The notes under the pieces: generated by a model
Databases searched by the model: none
The model's input: only the letters and a program-made list of their open reading frames with translations
Told to the model about the DNA's origin: nothing
Assembly: GCA_965153455.1 (NCBI GenBank)
Contig: OZ234494.1
Span: 24,490,001 to 24,554,000 of the forward strand
From: Sphagnum compactum
Taxonomy: Eukaryota > Bryophyta > Sphagnopsida > Sphagnales
Direction: 5' to 3'
Length of the DNA stretch: 64,000 bases
Part shown: positions 23,898 through 33,947 of the stretch, in pieces
How the letters are laid out: the number at the start of each line of letters is the position of its first letter
Numbering within the stretch: the stretch's first letter is position 1
Made by a program: the position numbers and the translations under genes

Positions 23898-23966
23898 TGT
23901 TAGGAATTGAACCTTTGATCACCCCAATGATAAACCAAGCCTTTAACCAATGGACCACACTATCAA
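23898..23966 (-). repeat. tRNA-like / SINE-head-like segment
   Basis: On the - strand the text runs GTGTGGTCCATTGGTTAAAG (A-box-like, D-arm-like) to AAAGGTTCAATTCCTAAC (B-box and T-arm-like) at tRNA spacing. It matches the segment at 13024-13092 closely. The T-stem pairs only partly, so it is a tRNA-derived relic rather than a working tRNA gene. Confidence 0.5.
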
Positions 23967-24034
23967 ACAAATGTTCAACTTTTGTCAATTTTTTTTATTT
24001 CACATGTTTATTTCGACTCACTACACGACTATGA

Positions 24035-24395
24035 GGTATGAAGGTAGGTACGTTGTAGGAGATAGGTGGGTGGGTAGGCGAACAAGTGAGGTGGATAAGT
24101 AGATAAGCAAGTGGGTGGGTGGTTAGGCGGGCGGGCGGGTGAGTGGGTAAGTAGATAGGCAAGTGGGTGGGTAGGTAGTATGTAGATAGGTGGGTGGGTA
24201 TGTAGGTATGTAATACATGTATGTAAGTAGGTGTGTGGGCAAGTAAGTAAACATAGTACATCCATGTAAATGGGTGGGGGGGTAGGTAGGAAGTTAATAT
24301 GTAGGTAAGTTATAGATGGGTGGATAGGTAGGTAGCTATAGGTAGATAGGTTGTAAAATTATAAGTGGGAGGTAGGAGGTAGGTATGTAATAAGC
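24035..24395. repeat. GGTR/GGYG microsatellite-like array
   Basis: GGTAGGTA, GGTGGGTGGG and GTAGATAGG variants run for about 360 bases. The overlapping histidine/proline/threonine-rich reading frames on the - strand are by-products of this repeat. Confidence 0.9.
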
Positions 24396-24559
24396 ATAAG
24401 ATGTCCCATTTGATTAGAGAACATTGGTCATTTTGACTAATGATGTCAATTTCTTATATTTAATTTGATTAGATGTCCCATTTAGCACATATTTCATTAA
24501 TTTCAGACTTTAATTTTAATTCTGGACTTAATTCAATACACAAAAGGAGGCCAGAACAC

Positions 24560-25015
24560 ATTTGGTGGCCACCAAATAGGATGTATTTCAACCATCTTTT
24601 CATGTAATTGCATAAATTTTCAACAAAAAACTAAATTTGAAACCAAACTCAACACGCCGGAAAACAAATTTACCCATCTAGTGACCACCAAATAAGACAT
24701 ATTCAACCATCTTTTCATATAATTGCATAAATTTTCAACAAGAACCTAAATTTGATACCAAATTCAATAGGTTGGGGAACAAAACCCATTTGGTGGCCGC
24801 CACATAAGATGTATTTCAACCAAATTTTCATGTAATTTCATAGATTTTCAACAAGAAAATGAATTTGCCATCAAATTCAACATGGTGCAAATGTCAAAAT
24901 TAGTCTAGTGGCCACCAAATAGGAAGAATCGCCACCATGCCAACACGCACTTTCATAATTTTTCATTAAAAACTTGAATTTCCATTCAAATTCAATATGA
25001 TTGTTTGGTAGCTTC
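24560..25015 (+). repeat. Tandem array, four copies of a ~114-bp unit
   Basis: Units start near TGGTGGCCACCAAATAGG at about 24563, 24678, 24790 and 24905. Each continues with ATTTTCAACCAxxTTTTCAT, TTGCATAAATTTTCAACAAG and an AAATTTGAxxCCAAATTCAA stretch. The last copy is the most diverged. Confidence 0.85.
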
Positions 25016-25642
25016 CGAATTACTAGAATTTGAAGCATATTTTAATTAATTTGCATAAAATCTGCACAAGAACGTGTAAATTTAAACATGTTTTAAGTCA
25101 ATTCAAACGTGTAAACTCAAGTCTAACCGATCTGGTGTTCACCAAATTTCGAATAATTATTTCCGTCCTCCTATTGTTAATTACACACAATATCTTCCAA
25201 TTAAAATTTGTTGAATCTAGTATAAACTGAACCGGTTGGTTGAAATGAAGGTTAAACCTTGTCAACCACAAATCATAAACTTAAATACATGATTGCCATT
25301 TTTTCGTATTTATCAATTATGCCACCAAACGTTGACAAAAACTTCATCCACCCATGACATTAAAAAGAAAATTTTAAATATATCACCTTTATAGTTGTTT
25401 TTCATGCACACTTAAAATGACATTTTAAAACAAGCAATGTCCATATTAACAAAAAGGCTGGCACAATGAAATGTTTATAAAAAGGATAAACATTAATATT
25501 TTCCTCAATGAACACACATAGGCAAATTGAATATATTCCAGAACATGAAAATCCCATTTGAAAAAAAGACTAAACCTACTTTAAAGGCCATAAAATAGCA
25601 CCAACATTTCTGCATCATGTTCATAATTTTTTTGATATGCAT
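25016..25642. other. AT-rich spacer
   Basis: Nothing recognisable beyond short reading frames. Confidence 0.5.
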
Positions 25643-26218
25643 CTACAATATAAAGGAGTTATTGTTAGCTACATCAAAATTAGTTTTTGCCTTAGGTGCA
25701 TGGGTCGCACTAATACTTATAATGGAATTAATTGTTGTATTGTTTATAGCCGAAAAAAAGAATGTGATAGAAGAAATTTCAACCCATTGTTTTGGGTCTA
25801 TATAATTACACTTCCACTTGCTCAACCAACAATTATGATACAATTCCTCATCATTATTGACTCCATTTCTCACAGGAACCCACCATTGAACATAAACCTT
25901 CTTATAATTCTCATTTTCTTGATCTCTTACAACATCACTTTTGGCCTTTCCCATCCAAACATGATAGACTATAGGGTCTAAAGGTTGCACAAGAACAAAA
26001 TTACCAACAAATGAGTCACGAAAAAGCGTGTATGCAACAATGTTCAAAGAAGGGCACATGCTTTTAAGCCCACAATATGGAGGGATGATAGGATCTTCAA
26101 GGTCAACATTAACAATGGTAGGAATGGATGAACGCTCATTATTAGTCATATAACCTAGAACATTAACATATGACCCAAAAAAGAAAATAAACATATGACT
26201 AAAAGGAAAGAAAACCAT
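25643..26218 (-). CDS. 191-codon ORF, unidentified, probable mobile-element remnant
   Basis: One of the longest uninterrupted frames outside the gene island. Residues about 70-150 look protein-like (GNFVLVQPLDPIVYHVWMGK, YKKVYVQWWVPVRNG, LYHNCWLSKWKCNYIDPKQW), with many aromatic residues. This resembles a small beta-rich chromatin-reader-like or transposon-associated C-terminal domain, but I cannot name a family. The hydrophobic start (VFFPFSHMFIFFFGS) may be intronic or intergenic sequence read as protein, so the real start may be an internal splice acceptor. No stop or frameshift interrupts it. It could be the 3' exon of a decayed element related to the ORF at 21.9 kb, or an orphan gene. 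Confidence 0.4.
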   Translation of the reverse strand: MVFFPFSHMFIFFFGSYVNVLGYMTNNERSSIPTIVNVDLEDPIIPPYCGLKSMCPSLNIVAYTLFRDSFVGNFVLVQPLDPIVYHVWMGKAKSDVVRDQENENYKKVYVQWWVPVRNGVNNDEELYHNCWLSKWKCNYIDPKQWVEISSITFFFSAINNTTINSIISISATHAPKAKTNFDVANNNSFIL

Positions 26219-27239
26219 TAGAACATACGACTAGCAAATAACAAGTTCCAACAATAATAGTCAAGAAGCTTCATGAGTTATTTCATTGCACAATAAGAAA
26301 TTAGAATCATGAAAGCAAAAATTGGAGTTTGGTAATGATGTTGAGAAGTTTGGTCATGAGAATGCACAACTCAATAATCTTTTTGGTGACAAAGGTGTTT
26401 GAAGATGGTGCTTGGTGGCTATAAAACATGCAATGTGTGTTTCTAATGTAGCCACATGGTGATGACAACATCAATGTTAATCATAGTTGGTGGTGATAGA
26501 TGTCAATGTTCGTGTTGTAGTGGTTGTAATGGTGATTTAGTTTTTAATTTTTGGGAACAATGTTTTGTTTCATGTTTTAACTCAATTACTTTCCTTTCTT
26601 AGTAGATTATGAAAAAAGAAAAATATTTGTATCTTGAAAATAAAATTCAAAGTTTGAAAATATTTCTTCTTTCTGAAGATAAATATATTTAGATTCAATT
26701 GTATTATCATCCTCTTTCCCCCAATTAATATGATTAGTATCAATGAAAAAAATAATAAATATTAAGAAGGATGAAAAAATATGTATCTATTTCTAATAGA
26801 TTGATACGCACATTTTTTTTTTGAATGAAAAAAACTTTGAATGTTTTGGCTATTTCATTGTATAAAATTTAGCAAAATATAGGATATCATTTTTCAAAAG
26901 ACAAGTATGATGCAATTGTAGAGTGTTAAGAGTGGCATTCATTATCAATTAATTTCATCTAGGTATATATATATATATATAATCCACAAATTCTCAACAA
27001 TTAAAAATAAAAGGCAACAATGTACATGACAAATCATTATGGCTATTGCACAAAGTTGTTAAGTATTACTACTATTTTATTTATTTTTTGGTGAATTTTC
27101 ATTACTTGGTGACAAAAAATGGGGTTGTGACTCATAACAAAAAAAATTCCCAAAAAAAAATCTAGAAATCAACCTCCAGAAAAAGTTCCCAAATAAAAAA
27201 ATGAAAATAAAATAATCAGACAGGTACATTTTACGCAAC
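26219..27239. other. AT-rich spacer
   Basis: Contains an (AT)n run at about 26964-26981. No gene recognised. Confidence 0.5.
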
Positions 27240-27264
27240 GTATAATACTCGCTGAGTATTATAC
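27240..27264. repeat. Perfect short inverted repeat
   Basis: Arms of 11 bases, GTATAATACTC and GAGTATTATAC, are separated by GCT. It sits where the AT-rich spacer gives way to the GC-rich upstream region of the NST1/U-box gene. Confidence 0.85.
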
Positions 27265-27344
27265 ACATACGGTATCGTCACATGTATATTGCATATGTAT
27301 GATACAATATAGACGTACCATATATACACATTACTATACATTAG

Positions 27345-28304
27345 AACCGTACGGTAAGTGGTGGGGACCCGGCGGGGGAGATGGATGATGAATGGATGAT
27401 GGCATACGCGGTCATTGGAGGGGACCGCGCGGGTGGACCCGGGCACTGCGCGGCGGGTGGGCCAGCGGGCGGGCGCAAGCAGCGAGCGCGTCTCGAGAGC
27501 GTGGGTGGGTACGTATTATCGCAAACCCTTGTGGTAGCAGCGGACATTGAAAATCCCTTTTGTCGTCGTCGTCGTCGTCGTCGATTGCGCATCATTGGCG
27601 TTGCTTGTTTGCATTTGCTCCTGCTCGAGGGAGAGAGCGGTTTCAAAAGCAGTCTGTCTGTGCAGCGACGGACTGAGTTGTTTTGTTTTGGTTGTGGTTG
27701 TATCCATCTGTCGGGAGCTTTTGTCTTCTTGTGGGGGTGGGTGCTTTTTGGGGCGTTTTTGTTTTAGGGTTTTTGGCGGGGGACCCCCGTGGAGGAGGAG
27801 TCACGAGAGCGGGCTGAATTGTAGCAGCAGCTCCGGGATTTTGTGCTCGAGAGAGACATAGAGAGCGAGAGAGAGACAGAGAGGAGACAGCGAGTGGATA
27901 GATGACGCGGATGCCTTCGCGGAAGAGGAGGCGAGAGGAACGTACAGCTCACGAAATAGGGCAGACGTTGGAGGTGAGGAAGAGGAGGAGGGCAGGAATT
28001 GGCAATGCTATGGCATTTTCAGTGCAGGGATAGTCTTTTGTTAACAAAACAGAAACGGTGCAGTTGCTGGAGAATTTGTTGTGGGAGAGCTTTGGTGCAG
28101 TTAGAAGGAAGGAGGAGCATTTGGAGGTTTGGAACTCCAGCAGCAGCCGCAGAGAGAATAGGAGGAGGAGGAGGGGAGCGGGGGAAAGGGGTGAAGAAGA
28201 AAGAGGAGGAAAAAGATAGAAGCAGAAAAAAGAGGAGGAAGAGTCCAGAGGAGGGTACCTACTAGGGTTGCACAGCAGCAGACGGCGGTGGTAGAGAGAA
28301 GAGA
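27345..28304 (+). promoter_or_regulatory. GC-rich promoter and long 5' leader region of the NST1/U-box gene
   Basis: Base composition changes abruptly to GC-rich near 27345 and CpG is frequent, unlike the spacer. A CGT run (about 27562-27584) and a GAGA-rich stretch (27845-27895) are typical of plant 5' leaders. No clear TATA box is seen. Upstream ATGs are present, including one opening an 88-codon frame at 27999-28265 that ends about 40 bases before the main ATG. If transcription starts upstream of it, this could act as an upstream ORF. The exact transcription start cannot be fixed. Confidence 0.5.
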
Positions 28305-31300
28305 ATGTGCATACTGTGCGTGGCGTCAAGGTGGTCGCGGCGTATCGTCACGATGCTGCCGTGGCTGATCATCCCGCTCATCATCCTCTGGGCTTTGTCG
28401 CAGCTATTGCCGCCCAATTTTAGGTTTGAGGTCACGTCGCCGAGGCTGGCGTGTGTAGGGGTGCTGCTGGTGAGCTTAGGTTGGTACGAGTTGGCCATGC
28501 CGCGCTTGTCGCAATGGCGTGCACGCAGGAGTGCATTCTTGAGGGAGAGGCGGAGGATCGAGGCACAGGAAGCCGCAAAGTGGCGCAAGGAAGCTACCCG
28601 GCGATGCAGAAACTGTTGGTCTGCATACCGAGACCAGACTCCCGTGGGAGGCAAATTCATGTGTACATATTGTGGGCATGTGTCAAGAAGGCCTGTGCTC
28701 GATGTGCCCAGTGGCACCCATGTTGCTGGAATCCCAGCTCACTTAGCTCAGGCTGGAGCTGTGCATTCAGCAGCCACAGGTATGTTTTCTTTCCGTGCTG
28801 GGGAAGGGAGAGGCTCAACCTGGGCTGGTCGCACATGGCCTTACAGAATGAACCCACCATTGGTAGTAGGGTTCAATAGAGGCTGGACTAATTCTGGAAC
28901 TCCATTCGGAGGAGGAGGGGGAGGAACAGGAGCACCTTACGGCTCCTGGCCTTCATATTGGGGAGATGGTTGTGGAGTTTGTGGTGTTGGAAGCTATGGA
29001 GGAGGTGGTCTTTTTGGTAAAGACAAATGTAGGTGGGACTCAGTGCTTTTCTCCCTATTTAGGGTGGTTTCGGTTGTTTTTGCGAGCCTGAGATGGCTAT
29101 GGCAAAAGGTTTGGAGAGATGAGAGAGTACAGGAGGATCCACTTAGTGGGAGTGGTAGAGGTAGTCAGCATAGGGGTGAAGATGCTAGTGGCAAAGAAGG
29201 GAGCAAGGGAGAGAAGGCAAGACGCAAGGCTGAAGAGAAGAGACAAGCAAGGATGGAGAGGGAGCAGCTAGAAGCTGAAGAACGCAGGCAACGGGAAGAG
29301 GTTGCACGATTAGTTGAGGAACGCCGACGTCTTCGGGATGAGAAGATGGAGGCCGAGAGAGAGAGTGAGCGAGAGGCAGCTGCAGAGAGAGAGAGGGAGA
29401 TTCGGCGAGAGCGTGAAGCTGAGAGGCGACGACAGGAGAAATTGAAAGAGAAGGAGCGTGATTTGATTAAGGAGAGGACTTCTCGGGATGCAGAAGACTC
29501 TGAAGACTCAAAAACTGACATCAAGAAGATGAGAGATAGCAAGGGCAAGGATAGTGAGAAAAAAACAGTTGAGGGAGAGAAGAAGATGGATGGAATGAAG
29601 CCTGTCCCAGGCCAGACTAATTCTGGTGATCCTGCGAAGAATGTTGGCAAGGCTTTTAGGGCAGATCTGAGTGGAAAGGCTGGTGAGGTGAAGATGGCAG
29701 GAGCTTTGAAATCACGAAGTGGTGGTGTCAAGGGCTCCATTGCAGCAAATTCCAAGGCTCACATCACAAATTCAACATCTTTTTCAGGTGTAGGCACAAC
29801 AACAGGACCCAAACCTCTGAAAGGGGTGTCTAGTCCAGTGAGTACCCTACCTCCAGCTCCTGTTCCTCCTGTCACTGAGGTAACAAATGGAGAGCATTCA
29901 CATACCACTTGCTCTGCTTGGAATCGTATGCCATGGACGAAGGTCTGGGGTAAGGGGTTCTCAGCACCAGTAGAAGAGAAAAGTTTGAACCCATCTGAAC
30001 TTCTTCCAAACAGCATTGTCTCTAAGCTTGATTCCAGCAGTGATGGTGTTGAAAGAGGGAGCTGGGCTGGCAGAAACAATTGCACAGATGGAATCAAAGA
30101 TGCTGAAGTTCTTCCAACCTTGGTACAAACTAAACTTAAGAATTGTTGGTCTCTCTCTTTTGGCAATGTCTGTGGGTGAAAGAAGTATCAGCCTTGCAGT
30201 TGCCAAAAGGTCATCTGCTTACTGCAAATTGTTTTTTAGCAGGGAGTGGGGAAGTGTTGATTGGAGAGCATAGCTGTTGTTATGGTCCATGAGTTCTGAG
30301 GTCTGGAGTCTCATTGTTTTTTTTGAATGCCTACAATTGATTATGCATTGCACTCTCTTAGTATCGAGCCTCCCTCTCTTGCCCCTTCCCATCTAGCGAC
30401 CCTCTCTTCTGCACCCAGGATGGCTTTGTTGCTATCATAAGTGAAGGGATGTTAGCACACTCATCTCTGTTGCAGGACATAACTGCCTCTGAAAGTGTGA
30501 CCTTCTTGGTTCAGAAAATGAGAATGTTACCCAATCCCAGGCCCAATATGTCCTGCATCTTCAATGATTGATATCCAGTGATGAAACTCTTTCAATAACT
30601 GAAGATCTTTGCCAATTTCAAACTTGTGGTAAATCCTGCTGCATCTTTGGTGACAATGGTAGGTCCCTTTGTAAAGGATTTGGAGAATGACAGAACTTGC
30701 AGCAAGGTAAGTCTCAGCAGTTTGACAGGTTCCTGCTCTGGGCTACTAATGGCTTATCTGTGGCTTTCCAGGAGAGGGAGAGAGATCCAATCAAGCAAGT
30801 AGTAGATGGTTCCTTTGAGACATCATTTGGGCAAGGACTTTCCAGCAGCAGTTATGTGGCCCCCATTGGACCCCAGTCAGCAATCCAAGTTCCAGCATCT
30901 GATTTGTTGCAGGATAGAATGGCCCTGGTTGAACAACCACCACAGATTCTGGAGCCCTGGGCAGATGAATCTAACATCAGGACCAGGAGGCAGGCTTTCA
31001 GGGGAGGAAATGAGTTACTAGGTGAGGAAGGTGTTTCTGGTGAAGGAAATTGGCGAATGTGGGAGGCTCCACAATTGGATCACATTCAACTTCCAAGTGT
31101 TTTTGTCAACCCCAGCCCCTCACCCTGGATGCTTCCTTTGGGATCCAGAGTTTCAGAACAAGCAACCCCAAGTCCAAGCTATGCTGAAGTCTCTGGTGAT
31201 CTTGGGACACAGTTTCCAGCTTCCTTGTTTGGACCTCAGCCCCAAACTACAATGAACTCTGGCAGTAATACTGTGAACTGCACCTTTCCTGTACAGTTGA

Positions 31301-32628
31301 ATAGCCATAGCTTGTGGTCTGATCAGTCAGCATTTGAGTCGGCAATGCGAATCTGGGATGATGGTGATCTGCTGCATCAGCCACACTTTCCTGCAGAGTT
31401 CATTGACTGCATCACACAGGAGGTGATGCAGGATCCTGTCATCACTGCTGATGGCCACACCTATGAGCGTTCTGCAATTCTACGTTGGCTCCAGTTCTGT
31501 CACTCTCCTTTCCCTGTCTATTCTTTTCTGTTCATGTGGGAGATGGTACACTTTGGAACTTTGTCTTCTGTTCAATCTAAGTCATGGGGTATGCTTTGAT
31601 CAAAAGTGAAGTCAAACTCACCAGTGATGATTGCTCTGCAGGACTCATGACACCAGTCCCATCACTGGTGAAGTCTTGCCACCTCTACCAGGTGTTAGTG
31701 GAACTGTTGTGGATAAAACTCTTCGACCCAATCATATTCTTCGTGGTCAAATCATTGAGTATCGTAAGAATCTAGCGCGCTTTGCACTAGGGTAAGTTTC
31801 CTTCCATGGTGGCTCAGCAGTGTCTTAAACCATTCCCTTATCATCTTGATGTGGGTCTCTAAGTCCAATATGTTGCCATGATGGCAGAGAAATAGTAGTA
31901 CATGTTCAAGGGTGTATCTGAAACAGATGCACCAATTGGGTATTTCTTCACTGAGGAATTATTTTCAGTCCATGGCCCAGATGATGTACTCATGAGCACA
32001 TGGATGTTGTTGATTGGTATTCCTTCCTGGAGAGATTGGTGCATAGGCATTTGTGTCAGAAGATGAAATGAAATCTTGGACTCTCATATCTTGCTGATGA
32101 TGAAAGCTGCATATATGTGCAGCAGTTGAAACTCCTTATTATCTGGAGAATGTTAGGATTGAACACCAGATTCCCCTCCTATTGAGAAATGCACTTTTAA
32201 ACTTTAAGCAGGGACTTTCAATCTGTATGTTCCACATCTGCATTCTTACCATCAGTATACACACCACAAATGAAGTTGTGTTGTTCTTAGGTTCTCAACC
32301 AACTTGTCAGAGGAGCTTTGGTTCCTCTCTTGTTTCCGATTTGTCCAGACAGAAGAAAGCTCTTGACATAGGTATGGTCAATTGAAGAAGGATTTGTAGC
32401 TGGATTATTTTATTAGTGTTACTCATTTTGGTGGATTGGTGGAGTGGTTTCAGGATGGGAATGCAAGCTGAAAGATCTGGGAAACAGGAGAGCACAAGCA
32501 GTCGACCTGGACTATGCAGCACCCCCTGGTCCACCCCATCAATTATCAGCATGGAACAGCCAAACAACGTCAGAGGCTTTTATACCACTCCTAGTTCTCA
32601 GTCATTGTGGTCATACAACATCTCCTAG
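28305..32628 (+). CDS. Membrane-anchored zinc-ribbon, coiled-coil, U-box protein (plant 'stress response NST1-like' type)
   Basis: The first exon is open from 28305 to the stop at 30179; its donor lies before that stop but is not fixed. Residues 16-34 and 46-63 are hydrophobic segments. C101, C104, C120 and C123 form a CxxC-x15-CxxC zinc ribbon, residues about 300-390 are a Glu/Arg/Lys-rich coiled coil, and a WNRMPWTKVWGKG motif lies near 540. Later exons are clear: 30772-31493, 31642-31791 and 32454-32628. Joining phases agree and rebuild a U-box: DCITQEVMQDPVITADGHTY, then WLQTHDTSPITGEVLPPLPG and RPNHILRGQIIEYRKN. The protein ends SQSLWSYNIS. An extra 102-base exon at 30605-30706 is possible: it is open, ends at a consensus GTAAGT, and is followed by a 65-base intron with a TACTAAT branch site. 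U-boxes recruit E2 enzymes, so this is a predicted membrane E3 ubiquitin ligase. The last exon is the least certain, because reading through at 31791 would give a stop (TAA 31793-31795). Confidence 0.82.
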
Positions 32629-33947
32629 TACATTATAGGGCCTGAGATCCAGATTCTGAAGCTATTGTACCTCAACCTGAACCACAGAACCTGCTATTGT
32701 ATTTTGCCACTTTGCTACTTTTAAAAAAGCAAAACAGAAGGTGTAATGACCACCTTCCTCTCTCACGCAATCCTCATCACCTTTTTTGAGAAATGGACAT
32801 CCAGATTGAACCTCTAAGACGTCTGGATGCATTCCAGCAAGCCCAAGGACACAACAAAGGTACTTCCAGTTTCAAGTCTTGCTCCAAGCAAGCCAAACTT
32901 TTCTCAGGTATTATAACCGGGACAACTGGTTCAATGAAATGTGAATCAGCACTGTACAGGACATGATATGATCCTAATTCTTTACTGGTACAAGGCTGAG
33001 TGAATAATCAATCATACATCAGCTTTTTATTCTGTGGTATGAATAATGTTTACCACATGATATTGTTTAGATAGTTTAGATGTCATGTATATTTGGACTT
33101 GCATTTGATGGGCTAGTGTCTGGGTACCACATTGTACTGACCACTAATAAGATCCACAGTTCCTTGTGACTGAGTGAATAATCAAGCCATTCTATTCTGT
33201 GATATTAAATACCATGTTTGTCATGTTTATAGCACATGATATAGTTCAGACGCATATATGACTGCCACTTCATCCAGACCAACTGCTGAGATCTATAGTT
33301 CCTGTATCATGTTTATATTGCAGTTATGAGTGACGGGACTGTTTACTACATGAACCTCACTGACTATTAAGATTCCTAGTTCGCATGTCGGATTTGTTTT
33401 GCTAAGTTTCTTGTCATATATTGTCAGCACTGCCATTCGATGGACACTACGTCCATTCACAACAAGATGCTGCTCGTAACTGAAGATCCGTAGTTACCCA
33501 TTATGAGTGTTCCACTTGCATGGGTCAGGTAGTTTGTTTTGTGAGTTGTCAATTTCAACCAGACAATGGCATCCCCATTTTGTCCAAATTTTACCTTGAA
33601 AACAACCTTATTGCAGAAATGAGTTATAACTGCGTCTGAGATCAGCAGGACACAATGCGTCCTCACATTTTGTAGTCACAGAATGAAGTTTCCCAGCCAA
33701 TCTTCCTGACACCAACTGATTGTAGGAATAAACAGACAACCAAGACTTGACAATGTTTAGATACAATTTCATATTAAGTATGCAAACACATGTCTGTGTG
33801 TGTGCATTTCAGTTTTACAACTTCCTTACAACACCCTGGCTGAAATCACTGACCTTTTCACAACAGTCTGGTTGCCAAGCCTATTCATCAGCAACCCCAA
33901 ATACACCCCCACGAAAACCCTTCTCACCTTCAGCAAACATATGACTT
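32629..33947. other. Convergent 3' intergenic region between the U-box and TEL genes
   Basis: The two genes end tail to tail here, so the region holds both 3' UTRs. It contains an imperfect repeat about 176 bases apart: CTGAGTGAATAATCAA near 32996 and 33171, each followed by ATTCTGTGxTAT, TACCA and ACATGATAT. No coding sequence was seen. Confidence 0.55.

Noticed and set aside
23995-24265. Two ~80-codon His/Pro/Thr-rich frames on the - strand
   Set aside because: They are translations of the GGTA/GGTG simple repeat. Overlapping frames give the same composition.
22863-24925. A CACTA element from 22863 to a TCTAGTG near 24680 or 24905
   Set aside because: Both candidate right ends fall inside the ~114-bp tandem array and do not match the left end beyond a few bases.
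24560-25015. CRISPR-like array
   Set aside because: The units are contiguous ~114-bp tandem copies with no short repeats separated by unique spacers, and the DNA is a plant nuclear sequence.
29165-29755. 196-codon Ser/Arg-rich frame antisense to the U-box gene
   Set aside because: It mirrors the Glu/Arg/Lys coiled-coil codons on the opposite strand and has no promoter or splice context of its own.
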